Below, in pieces: positions 1 to 6,669 of a DNA stretch of 10,448 nt; the first letter of the stretch is position 1, and every line of letters starts with the position of its first letter. Source of the DNA: an uncultured Oscillospiraceae bacterium (lineage in GTDB: Bacteria; Bacillota; Clostridia; Oscillospirales; Ruminococcaceae); the NCBI GenBank assembly GCA_934232845.1, contig CAKQGD010000056.1:1-10448 (forward strand), in the 5' to 3' direction. Position numbers and translations under genes: made by a program. The notes below the pieces were generated by a model. It searched no databases, was not told the DNA's origin, and saw only the letters and a program-made list of their open reading frames with translations.

Positions 1-211
1 GTTTTTCCAATGTAGAACGATCGATCCGCAAAAGAAGCGCCGCCACGGTAACCGAGCCGGCAGACGTCAAAAAAAACGCGAAATACCAAGGGACCTGCAA
101 AGCTGCCGCGAGAATGACCGCACCGCGCGCCGCGATAAACGGCAGCATGGAACTGATATAGATCAGCATCGCGGTGCGAAGAATCGAGAGTCCCGTCAGC
201 TCTGCGTGCAT
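1..211 (-). CDS. Small multidrug-export-like membrane protein (COG2426/PF06695), N-terminal part
   Basis: The first 70 codons of a minus-strand gene are present; the rest lies beyond the left edge. The visible protein begins MHAELTGLSI. It has a hydrophobic segment holding SSMLPFIAARGAV (about residues 20-32), then a second one beginning QVPWYFAFFLTSAG. A first helix with 'MLP-x-x-x-x-RGA' followed by 'PW' and another helix is the pattern I associate with the family called putative small multi-drug export protein, whose transported substrate is not firmly established. The ATG at 211-209 follows an AGGAGG about six bases upstream. The gene starts 16 bases before the end of the EamA permease stop codon, so the two genes overlap and are probably translationally coupled. 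The family assignment rests on recognised motifs, with only a third to a half of the protein visible. Confidence 0.7.
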   Translation of the reverse strand, partial: MHAELTGLSILRTAMLIYISSMLPFIAARGAVILAAALQVPWYFAFFLTSAGSVTVAALLLRIDRSTLEK

Positions 212-1131
212 ACGCGGTCCTCCTTTTTCCTTTTCTCAGTCGTTTTGCGCTGAGACAAGATCAGTCCCGCCAAAATCAGAAATGTACCTAAAACAGCCAG
301 CGGCGTAACCCGTTCCGACAGAATCGCCGCAGACGCCAGCATTGTAATCGCGGGAGAAGCGTAAATATAAGCGGTCGTTTTTGTCACACCGATCAGTCGG
401 GAAGCCGTGCTCCACGTGACATAGCACAATGCGGAGCCCAACACCCCGAGAAACAGGATGGACACGAGATATTTCACCTGCAGAAAACGCTCCAGACGGG
501 GAGAAAAATTCTCCGCCGCCAAAAGAGGCATCATCGATATCAGTGCGTAAAAAAAGATACGCCGGGTGCAGTCTACGGGGTTGGAAAAACGCCGATTGAT
601 CCGCCGCAGCAGAACGGAGTAGAAACTCCAGCAAAGTGCGGCAAGAAGGACCAGCATATCTCCGAGCGGGTTCAGCTGCAGCGCAATGCTGCCGTTGCAG
701 CTGACAAGCACGACGCCTGCCATGGAAATCAAAAAGCCCATATAAAATGAACGGTCGGGACGGTCTTCCTTCAGAAAAATCCAAACCGCAAGACCGGTAA
801 AAAACGGCGCGGCCGAAATCAGAATTCCGGCGTTGGACGCATAGGTATAAAGGAGCGCAGTATTTTCACAGAGAAAATAAAGCGTCACGCCAAAAAGTCC
901 AGCGAGAAAAAATTCCCCTTCCTGACGAATCCCGGCGGGACGAATCGGATGCGGACGCGCCGCAAACAGCAGCACTACCGCAATCGACAGTCGAAAAAAC
1001 ATGATCTCCAAGGGAGAAAATGCTTCGAGAAGAATCTTTGAAGCGATAAAAGTGGTTCCCCAAACCAAGACAGTAAAAAAAGCCAGCAGGTGCCCCCATA
1101 GCTGCCGGCGCGCGCCGGGCATTGATTCCAT
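196..1131 (-). CDS. EamA/DMT-superfamily permease (drug/metabolite transporter)
   Basis: A 311-residue polytopic membrane protein with about ten hydrophobic helices in two homologous halves: EamA repeat 1 at about residues 14-147 and repeat 2 at about 155-293. Typical family signatures are the first-helix VLVWGTTFIASKILL, the 'SPLEIMFFRLSIA' stretch opening helix 2, and PLGDMLVLLAALCWSFYSVL at the start of the second half. The C-terminus is short, basic and cytoplasmic. Proteins of this superfamily export or exchange small metabolites at the cytoplasmic membrane; the substrate cannot be predicted here. The ATG at 1131 is preferred because GGAG lies 11 bases upstream, whereas the next Met (codon 4) is about 20 bases from it. 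The gene lies 86 bases after the phosphopantetheinyl transferase on the same strand and overlaps the next gene by 16 bases. Confidence 0.9.
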   Translation of the reverse strand: MESMPGARRQLWGHLLAFFTVLVWGTTFIASKILLEAFSPLEIMFFRLSIAVVLLFAARPHPIRPAGIRQEGEFFLAGLFGVTLYFLCENTALLYTYASNAGILISAAPFFTGLAVWIFLKEDRPDRSFYMGFLISMAGVVLVSCNGSIALQLNPLGDMLVLLAALCWSFYSVLLRRINRRFSNPVDCTRRIFFYALISMMPLLAAENFSPRLERFLQVKYLVSILFLGVLGSALCYVTWSTASRLIGVTKTTAYIYASPAITMLASAAILSERVTPLAVLGTFLILAGLILSQRKTTEKRKKEDRVCTQS

Positions 1132-1164
1132 ATACAGCAGTTCTCCTTTTATAAACAGCGTTTC

Positions 1165-1191
1165 AAAAACAAAAGACGCAGTTTTGTTTTT
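1165..1191. repeat. AT-rich perfect inverted repeat between transferase and permease genes
   Basis: AAAAACAAAA at 1165-1174 is the exact reverse complement of TTTTGTTTTT at 1182-1191, with a 7-base loop (GACGCAG). In the minus-strand transcript it lies between the transferase stop (1218) and the permease RBS. The stem contains only two G-C pairs, so it would be a weak hairpin. It ends in a T-run and could be a leaky terminator or attenuator setting permease level relative to the transferase. It could equally be a chance product of A/T runs. Confidence 0.4.
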
Positions 1192-1217
1192 TCGCAGAGC
1201 CCCATCTTGTCAATTTA

Positions 1218-1808
1218 TCATCCCAGTGCTTCGCAGAGCGCAAGAGCGTATCCCTCCGGTGCATCGGGAACCGTATAGCAAAAACCGGACGGCCCTTGTA
1301 CGAGCCGGTCTTCATCCAAGAAGAATTCCGCCCGAAGCATTTCTTTCGGACCGGCGTCGGGATTTGCCTTGCGCCATGCCTCCTTCAGCGACCAGAGCCG
1401 CGTAAACGCGGTCGGCACATCCGCCGCATGAGAAAGCGATTCCCGCTCCGCCGCGGTGCAGACACGGACAATCACAAGGCGGCTGACCGGTTTGATTTTC
1501 TGCACATCCACTCCTACCGGACGCTCCGATACGGCACAGGCGACATATTCCCCACTGTGCGAAAGACTGAGAAACGCAATATCCTCCTTTACACGGGGGC
1601 GGCCTGTTTTGTCGAAATAAAGCTCCTCCTGCGAGATGCCGTACTGCTCAAGCGCATACCGCGCCAAAAGCTCCGTCGCAAGAGAATTGGCACGTGCACG
1701 CCTCGTCGGAAGACGCAGCGCCTTTTTACGGCGATTCTCGCTCACAAGACACGCCGCACGCTCCATAATCTCGTCGTGATCATTCGTTTTACAGCAAAAC
1801 AGCATCAT
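1218..1808 (-). CDS. 4'-phosphopantetheinyl transferase, Sfp/W-KEA type
   Basis: A 196-residue enzyme expected to move the phosphopantetheine arm of coenzyme A onto a serine of acyl-, peptidyl- or aryl-carrier domains. Family landmarks in order: GRPRV (69-73), the LSLSHSGEYVACAV core (80-93), VGVDV (98-102) carrying the Mg-binding Asp101, and WSLKEAWRK (139-147) carrying Glu143 and Lys147, the W/KEA signature of the Sfp group. The length is slightly shorter than typical Sfp (about 220-230). One oddity is that the position equal to Sfp Glu109 (GIDIE) is Gln103 here. Two Met codons open the frame (1808 and 1805); no strong RBS precedes them, only GGAAAAG about nine bases upstream, and Met15 (1766) is a less likely alternative. 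It heads a minus-strand operon with two membrane exporters. No carrier-protein synthase is visible, so its partner is elsewhere. Confidence 0.9.
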   Translation of the reverse strand: MMLFCCKTNDHDEIMERAACLVSENRRKKALRLPTRRARANSLATELLARYALEQYGISQEELYFDKTGRPRVKEDIAFLSLSHSGEYVACAVSERPVGVDVQKIKPVSRLVIVRVCTAAERESLSHAADVPTAFTRLWSLKEAWRKANPDAGPKEMLRAEFFLDEDRLVQGPSGFCYTVPDAPEGYALALCEALG

Positions 1809-1829
1809 ACATCACACTTTTCCGATCAT

Positions 1830-1835
1830 TTATAA
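1830..1835. promoter_or_regulatory. Possible shared -10 element (TTATAA) between divergent genes
   Basis: Only 47 bases separate the transferase start (1808, minus) from the small-protein start (1856, plus). The palindromic TTATAA in this gap reads as TATAAG on the plus strand and TATAAA on the minus strand. No good -35 hexamer is found at 16-18 bases in either direction, so this is a tentative promoter core and could be chance. Confidence 0.25.
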
Positions 1836-1855
1836 GAACGAAAGGGGGAACCGCC

Positions 1856-2074
1856 ATGCCGGACAGCTCTTTTACCCAAGACGACACCGTATCCGGTTCT
1901 CTCTTTCAGCCAAGTGAAACAGAAGCCACCAGTATGACGCTGGCAGCCGTAATTCTCGGACTGGCACTGACCGAAACCATGAGCGCCGCAGACCAAAACG
2001 CCGTCGCAAATCTTCTTTTCGCAGCGGCACAGGCGATTTCGACCCGCGCCTCTCTGATGCCTCAGAATGAGTAA
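1856..2074 (+). CDS. Small uncharacterised 72-residue protein
   Basis: The frame starts with ATG seven bases after AAAGGGGG, a near-match to AAAGGAGG, which argues that it is translated. The first 25 residues are polar, Ser/Thr/Asp/Glu-rich and probably disordered. They are followed by an Ala/Leu-rich segment, MTLAAVILGLALTETMSAAD (27-46), and a second helix-like stretch ANLLFAAAQAISTRASL (51-67). This suggests two helices separated by a short polar turn, either membrane-associated or an oligomerising helical hairpin. I do not recognise a named family. It vaguely resembles short Firmicute proteins with a hydrophobic helix, an acidic turn and a second helix, but that is an impression only. It is divergent from the transferase and 215 bases upstream of the ABC operon. 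A longer frame on the opposite strand across this stretch has no convincing protein features. Confidence 0.6.
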   Translation: MPDSSFTQDDTVSGSLFQPSETEATSMTLAAVILGLALTETMSAADQNAVANLLFAAAQAISTRASLMPQNE

Positions 2075-2289
2075 GCTCCGCCGCTGCTCATCAAGGACAG
2101 CAGGCATTTGTCGGCAAAAAAGTCCCCTTTAATTTCTTAGCTTATTATATCCTTTTTCCGTTTCTTTCGCAATAGTCCGAGCTTCTCCGCTTTCTTTTCA
2201 AAAAAGTGATCAAATTTTGAATGGGCGGAAGCAAACACGGCAATTTCGTACACTATTCATACAGTGATCTTTCTGGAAGGAGGAAGTCT

Positions 2290-3204
2290 GTGCCACCAAT
2301 CATTGAAACGCATGACCTATGCAAGGTCTATCGAATCGGCAGCGAAAAGGTTCATGCGCTGAATCATATCAATCTTTCTATCGAAAAGGGAGAAATCTGC
2401 TGTATTCTCGGTACATCCGGCTCCGGAAAATCCACCTTGCTCAACCAGCTTGCCGGATTGGAAAAGCCGTCGAGCGGCAATGTCTCCATCGGGAAATATA
2501 ACATCTCTAAAATGAGCGAAAATCAGCTCGCCTCGTTTCGGCAAAAGCATATCGGCTTTATTTTTCAGTCCTACAATCTTCTTCCCACAATGACGGCGCT
2601 TGAAAACACCGCCGCTCCCCTCTTATTCCGCGGGCTTTCAAAATCCAAGCGGGAAAAAGAGGCTGCTTCGATTTTAAAAGAAGTGGGATTGGAAAAGCGA
2701 ATGCGGCATATGCCGACACAGATGTCCGGCGGACAGCAGCAGCGCGTCGGCATCGCCCGCGCCTTTGTCGCAAAACCCACGATTGTGTTTGCCGATGAGC
2801 CGACCGGAAACCTTGACACCCACACCACAGCCGAGGTAATGGAGCTTTTGATTCGGCTTGCACGCACACATGGCATTACATTCGTTCTTGTCACACATGA
2901 CACGGAACTTTCTCGGTATGCCGACCGCATCATCACGCTGCGCGACGGTCAAATTATCGGTGATAAGCTGCAGCAAAGCCTTGTTCCCGCTTCCCCGCCG
3001 TCAAAAGAAAATACGGCGCAGAAAGAGGACGCGGCCAACATACAGGAGGAAAGCGGCTTTTCGAATGAAACCGATTCCTCTCCTGCCGACGGGCAGAGCG
3101 CCGATGCAGATTTGCCCAAACCATTCTCGGAACGTACAGACTCATTACCGCAGGCAGACTCCGATTCTGCCGGGCAGAAAATCACTGGAGGGACTTTGGA
3201 ATGA
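2290..3204 (+). CDS. ABC transporter ATP-binding protein, MacB/LolD-like, with long acidic tail
   Basis: The cytoplasmic ATPase of a MacB/FtsX-type ABC system (304 residues). Visible motifs are Walker A GTSGSGKST (41-49), Q-loop Gln93 in IGFIFQSYNLLP, the signature SGGQQQR (146-152), Walker B IVFADEP (165-171) with catalytic Glu170, D-loop NLD (174-176) and the switch His203 in LVTHD. The spacing and 'FQSYNLLP' match the LolD/MacB subgroup. The GTG at 2290 is chosen as start because AAGGAGG (2277-2283) sits six bases before it; the ATG at 2221 in the same frame has no comparable site and adds residues unlike the family. The domain ends near residue 226. A Ser/Asp/Glu/Gln/Pro-rich tail of about 78 residues follows, which most relatives of 220-260 residues lack. 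The stop overlaps the next start in ATGA. Confidence 0.95.
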   Translation: MPPIIETHDLCKVYRIGSEKVHALNHINLSIEKGEICCILGTSGSGKSTLLNQLAGLEKPSSGNVSIGKYNISKMSENQLASFRQKHIGFIFQSYNLLPTMTALENTAAPLLFRGLSKSKREKEAASILKEVGLEKRMRHMPTQMSGGQQQRVGIARAFVAKPTIVFADEPTGNLDTHTTAEVMELLIRLARTHGITFVLVTHDTELSRYADRIITLRDGQIIGDKLQQSLVPASPPSKENTAQKEDAANIQEESGFSNETDSSPADGQSADADLPKPFSERTDSLPQADSDSAGQKITGGTLE

Positions 3205-4658
3205 AAAAACTGATCTCTGTTTTTCTCGCGCTCGGACTGCTCGCCGGGCTTTTTACCGTGTCTGCTTTTGCGGATGCAACGTCTGAAGACGGGGGCGTCC
3301 ATCTCTATTACAACGGCGCGACACGTGACAACTCCACCGTCACGTCAATCCGCAAGAATTCCTCTGCGGTGCTTCATTTTGAAGTCGTGGACACACAGGT
3401 GGATTACAGCAGTTTTTATCAGCAGGAAGGAAAGCAAAACGTAGAGGTGCGCTACAGCTCCAACGCGCTTCCCCTTCAAAAAGGACAGGATGTCGACATC
3501 ACGATCGGTCAGACACAGGCGGGAAAGATGCGCTTTGAACTGGAAATCCCCGTTCGCTACACCGGTACGGGCAACGAAGTCGAATTTACACTCTTTTATC
3601 AGTACTTTGACAAAGCGGACAAAAAGTCCTCTGCCGCAGAAAGCAGCGAACCGGGCAGCGGCGGAGAAAAAGTTCTGCGCGACCGCACAATTCACTGCAC
3701 CCACACCATCACAGCCTGCAAAGAATCCTCTTCCTCCACCGGAGACGACGACGATGAAAACACCACGCCGATGACGCCTTACATCATCGTATCCAATTAT
3801 TCCTACGGCGGCAGCAGCGTCACCGCGGGACAGGAATTTACCCTGGAGCTGACGCTCAAAAACACCAGCGTCGAATATGATCTGGACAACATTATTATGA
3901 ATATTACGCCGCAGGGCGTTTTCTCCGTGGCAAGCTCGTCCAATACGCTCTATCTGGAATCTCTGGAAAAAGAAAGCACCGTCACCAAGACAATCGTGAT
4001 CAAAGCCGGTATGTCCAAGCTGACGGATGAGGACGACTCGAACAGCATCAATCTGCGATTCAATTTTCAGTACATGGCCAACGATCAGCGCTATAACGGA
4101 GAATCGACCGAGAGCATCACCCTGCCTGTCGATTACCCCGACCGATTTGAACTCGGCTTTCTTGAACAGGGCAGCGAAGCCTATGTCGGCGAAGAATACT
4201 CCCTCTACCTGCCGATGGTCAACAAGGGACGCAGCAGCGTCTACAACCTGACAGCCACTTTAGAGGGAGATATGGCCAGCGCCGGACAGTCTCTGTACCT
4301 CGGCAACCTGAACGCCGGAACGGAAAGCGGAGCGGATTTCAGCGTTGTATTCAACGAGGCGGGCGAAAAAAGCGGCACGATTGTAGTTACTTATGAGGAT
4401 GCCAATATGAACCAGCGCACCCTGCGGCAGCCCTTTTCCGTCAACGTAATCAGTTGGGAAGATATGTATCCTTCAGAGGATCCCGGCATGTCGGAGCCTA
4501 CCGATGTGGTGGATCCCGGCATGATGGAAGAGCCCTCCGGCTTTTGGACAAAGCGAAATATCGCCATCGCGGCGGGCGCCGTTCTCCTTTTGGCCGCCGT
4601 GATCATAATCCGCAAAAAGCGCAAGGCGGAAAGTGCGGTGGGCGATGAAGAAATCTGA
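3201..4658 (+). CDS. Secreted, membrane-anchored CARDB/COG1361-like protein of an ABC operon
   Basis: A 485-residue extracytoplasmic protein. It has an N-terminal signal peptide (Lys2-Lys3, hydrophobic 4-20, probable cleavage after SAFA at residue 24) and a C-terminal transmembrane helix (about 452-471) followed by IRKKRK and an acidic end. This gives a large outside domain with a short cytoplasmic tail. Domains: an N-terminal beta-rich region (about 28-170), an Asp/Ser linker with DDDD at 182-185, then two Ig-like beta units at about 193-310 and 312-418. The second unit holds VGEEYSLYLPMVNKG, LGNLNAGTESGADFSV and IVVTYEDANMNQRT, the pattern of CARDB/NEW3 domains in COG1361-type proteins. A Pro/Met/Glu-rich stalk joins it to the membrane. 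It lies between the ATPase (ATGA overlap) and the permease (14-base overlap), so it is very likely a structural partner of that transporter. Its biochemical role is unknown. Confidence 0.85.
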   Translation: MKKLISVFLALGLLAGLFTVSAFADATSEDGGVHLYYNGATRDNSTVTSIRKNSSAVLHFEVVDTQVDYSSFYQQEGKQNVEVRYSSNALPLQKGQDVDITIGQTQAGKMRFELEIPVRYTGTGNEVEFTLFYQYFDKADKKSSAAESSEPGSGGEKVLRDRTIHCTHTITACKESSSSTGDDDDENTTPMTPYIIVSNYSYGGSSVTAGQEFTLELTLKNTSVEYDLDNIIMNITPQGVFSVASSSNTLYLESLEKESTVTKTIVIKAGMSKLTDEDDSNSINLRFNFQYMANDQRYNGESTESITLPVDYPDRFELGFLEQGSEAYVGEEYSLYLPMVNKGRSSVYNLTATLEGDMASAGQSLYLGNLNAGTESGADFSVVFNEAGEKSGTIVVTYEDANMNQRTLRQPFSVNVISWEDMYPSEDPGMSEPTDVVDPGMMEEPSGFWTKRNIAIAAGAVLLLAAVIIIRKKRKAESAVGDEEI

Positions 4659-6003
4659 TCTTTTTCGGATGTGCCTGCGCAACCTCGCACGTCGAAAATT
4701 TCGCACGCTGCTGACGCTTATCGGCGTTGTCGCCGGCACCTGTGCCGTCATTCTGATGATCGCGGTCGGACTGGGAATGCAGGCGACGCAGGACGCGAGT
4801 CTCGCCCAAATGGGAGATCTGACGCTGATTCAGATTTACAACTATAATTCGGGCAAGGACGCACCGAAGCTTAACGACGAACAGCTCCACAGCATTATGG
4901 AAATAGAACATGTTGTGACCGCGACGCCGTTCTATTCTCCGCGGTATCTTGACGGGCAGCTCTATGCAGGCAAAAACGACCGCTATTCCGCCCACCTCTA
5001 TAATACCGTCGGCGTCTACCCGGAGGCCATGGAGCCGCTGGGATATCAGCTGTCGGAAGGAACCTGGGAGGAGGCTTTTCAAGAGCCGTACTCCATTGTA
5101 GCGGGACAGTATTTCGCTTATACCTTCCGCGACAGCCGCAAACGAAACAACAACATGGTTTCGTATTATCAGACGGACAAGAACGGAAATATTCCGGATC
5201 CATTCTTTGATATTCTATCTGAAAAGCTTAAAATCCGTCTGAATCAAAACGAGGGTTCCGGCTCCTCCACCACGCGCAAGTTGGAGTATACCGCAAACGT
5301 CAACGCTGTGATGATTGAGGACTGGAACGTAGGTTACTACACCTCTCAGGGGGCGTTCATGTCCGTCGAGGACATTCAAAAGCTGGAAAAAGAGTATATC
5401 AAAGCCAATAAGATTAAGACCACGGACGAAATCGGCCAGTATCAGGAGGCCGTCGTCAAGGTCAGCGATATCGATTATGTCGAAGAGGTGCAAAACGCCA
5501 TCACCGACATGGGGCTTGATACCTGGTCGATGGAATCCATCCGCAAGCCCATGCAGGAGCAGGCCAAACAGATTCAGCTCTTTTTGGGCATGATCGCGGG
5601 CGTTTCCCTTTTTGTCGCGGCGCTGGGCATTATCAATACCATGCTGATGAGCGTATATGAGCGCACGCGGGAAATCGGTATTATGAAGGTTGTCGGCTGC
5701 CGTGTATCGGACATTCGCGGTATCTTTCTGATTGAGGCAGGATGCATCGGTCTGATGGGCGGTATTCTCGGTACATTATTCAGCTGCGCCATCGCCTACG
5801 CCTGCAATCACTTCGGCTTCTCGATCAATTTCGGCATGTCCGGCTGGCTGGGGGACGGAAGCGCCGCCCAGATGTTTCTTATTACCCCTTGGCTGATCGG
5901 GCTGGCGCTTGTCTTTTCTACTTTGATCGGCCTTGTGGCAGGGTTTATTCCCGCAAACCGCGCGGTGAAAATTCCCGCTCTGGTTGCGATCCGTCAGGAA
6001 TAA
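4645..6003 (+). CDS. ABC transporter permease, MacB/FtsX type
   Basis: A 452-residue permease with the MacB layout. It has an N-terminal amphipathic stretch LRNLARRKFRTLLT, TM1 (about 20-44), a large extracytoplasmic domain (about 45-310, MacB_PCD-like), then the FtsX core with TM2 (312-336), TM3 (361-387) and TM4 (413-436). The cytoplasmic loop after TM2 carries YERTREIGIMKVVG (338-351), the hallmark of the family, and the end NRAVKIPALVAIRQE matches the usual C-terminal motif. Such permeases couple ATP hydrolysis to movement of an outside domain rather than classical channel transport. The ATG at 4645 is preferred because MKKSDLFRMCLRNL is the usual start; a GTG at 4633 would add four residues. 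Neither has a strong RBS, consistent with translational coupling to the overlapping upstream gene. The lipoprotein gene begins seven bases after its stop. Confidence 0.95.
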   Translation: MKKSDLFRMCLRNLARRKFRTLLTLIGVVAGTCAVILMIAVGLGMQATQDASLAQMGDLTLIQIYNYNSGKDAPKLNDEQLHSIMEIEHVVTATPFYSPRYLDGQLYAGKNDRYSAHLYNTVGVYPEAMEPLGYQLSEGTWEEAFQEPYSIVAGQYFAYTFRDSRKRNNNMVSYYQTDKNGNIPDPFFDILSEKLKIRLNQNEGSGSSTTRKLEYTANVNAVMIEDWNVGYYTSQGAFMSVEDIQKLEKEYIKANKIKTTDEIGQYQEAVVKVSDIDYVEEVQNAITDMGLDTWSMESIRKPMQEQAKQIQLFLGMIAGVSLFVAALGIINTMLMSVYERTREIGIMKVVGCRVSDIRGIFLIEAGCIGLMGGILGTLFSCAIAYACNHFGFSINFGMSGWLGDGSAAQMFLITPWLIGLALVFSTLIGLVAGFIPANRAVKIPALVAIRQE

Positions 6004-6010
6004 CACATAT

Positions 6011-6379
6011 ATGAAAAATATTCTTTTTTCTTTGGCTGCCGTGGTTTTTCTTTTTACCGCCTGCGAAAATCAGACGAGTTCGTCTTTAAAACCACAGAAT
6101 GCAGAAATCTCCTCTCTCGCATCGGAATCTTTTTCCGACCTGCCTCCCATGGTCATGATCGGAAACCTGCTTTATCTCGACACAGGCCGGGAAAGTTCCG
6201 TCACAGGACGCTGCGGCGTGATGGACGGAGAAATTCTCTCGTCTGTAGACGCCGGAAAGATTCCCAGTGAAAACGGTCAGTCCAACTTCGGGACGGGCTT
6301 CGGCTATCAGTATGGGCCTGAAGAAGGGACGATCGAGCTGCTTATTGACGGTAAATGGTTCGTCTTTAAGGCAGAATAA
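6011..6379 (+). CDS. Small lipoprotein of unknown function, last gene of the ABC operon
   Basis: A 122-residue protein with a lipoprotein signal: Lys2, hydrophobic 4-15 and a lipobox ending FTAC with Cys18 as the lipidated residue. A Ser-rich spacer (about 20-45) leads to a compact C-terminal domain. Its pattern is DLPPMVMIGNLLYLDTG, then TGRCGVMDGEI, IPSENGQSNFGTGFGYQYG and ELLIDGKWFVF. I recall this pattern from uncharacterised Firmicute lipoproteins and lipoprotein tails, but no function is known to me. The ATG at 6011 is chosen because it opens directly into the signal peptide, with CAGGAA about ten bases upstream; a TTG at 5984 would add nine polar residues. It lies seven bases after the permease stop and before a terminator, so it is part of the same transcript and may act with the transporter outside the membrane. 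Confidence 0.8.
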   Translation: MKNILFSLAAVVFLFTACENQTSSSLKPQNAEISSLASESFSDLPPMVMIGNLLYLDTGRESSVTGRCGVMDGEILSSVDAGKIPSENGQSNFGTGFGYQYGPEEGTIELLIDGKWFVFKAE

Positions 6380-6405
6380 TTGCCAACTTCCTTTTCTTTT
6401 CCTTG

Positions 6406-6444
6406 TCCCGGCACGGTTTTCCGCCGTGTCGGGATTCTGTTTTT
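6406..6444 (+). terminator. Rho-independent terminator of the ABC operon
   Basis: TCCCGGCACGG (6406-6416) pairs with CCGTGTCGGGA (6424-6434) over 11 positions with one G-U pair and a 7-base loop, followed by TTCTGTTTTT (6435-6444). It lies 27 bases after the lipoprotein stop, as expected for the end of the plus-strand operon. Confidence 0.85.
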
Positions 6445-6614
6445 AAACGGAAACCGCCGATTTCTGCTTCTGTCTGCGCGGTGACTTTCAACCTGCACAG
6501 AGCATTTTGGCACGAAATTTCCATTTTGCAGTGCGCCGGCAGGATTTTCCGGACATCACTCCGTCAGCGAGACGCACATATTCCAAGCGTTCGGCCGACG
6601 GCTTCGGCCTATCC
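6445..6614. other. Noncoding gap between convergent operons
   Basis: About 170 bases between the two terminators hold no convincing gene. The open frames here lack ribosome binding sites and recognisable protein features. A small hairpin GGCCGA(6593-6598)/TCGGCC(6604-6609) with a 5-base loop sits just before the next terminator, but it lacks a T-run. No RNA motif is recognised. Confidence 0.6.
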
Positions 6615-6616
6615 AT

Positions 6617-6660
6617 AAAAATGCGCCGGGCAAATCAATGCCCGGCGCACCTCTTTTATT
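6617..6660. terminator. Strong, probably bidirectional terminator of the PadR-NfeD-SPFH operon
   Basis: TGCGCCGGGCA (6622-6632) and TGCCCGGCGCA (6639-6649) are perfect reverse complements (11 bp, mostly G-C) around a 6-base loop. Read on the minus strand it lies about 20 bases after the SPFH gene stop and ends in TTTTTA. Read on the plus strand it is followed by CCTCTTTTATT. It therefore ends the minus-strand operon and can also stop read-through from the left. Confidence 0.9.
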
Positions 6661-6669
6661 CTGAATAGT

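Noticed and set aside
1826..2107. Minus-strand open frame of about 93 codons opposite the small protein
   Set aside because: It is Cys/Arg/Gly-rich with no family features. The plus-strand frame has the good RBS and a coherent amphipathic composition.
2221..2289. Upstream ATG giving the ATPase 23 extra N-terminal residues
   Set aside because: There is no RBS at this ATG, the added residues do not resemble the family, and a strong AAGGAGG is correctly spaced to the GTG at 2290.
2075..2289. Promoter or riboswitch for the ABC operon in the 215-base gap
   Set aside because: A promoter is expected here, but I found no -35/-10 pair near consensus with 16-18 base spacing and no convincing terminator or riboswitch fold, so none is annotated.
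6593..6609. Small GGCCGA/TCGGCC hairpin as a further terminator
   Set aside because: The stem is only six base pairs and no T-run follows in either direction; the strong hairpin at 6622-6649 suffices.
6403..6618. Plus-strand open frame of about 71 codons in the gap between the two terminators
   Set aside because: It begins inside the first terminator, has no RBS, and its translation lacks any recognisable pattern.
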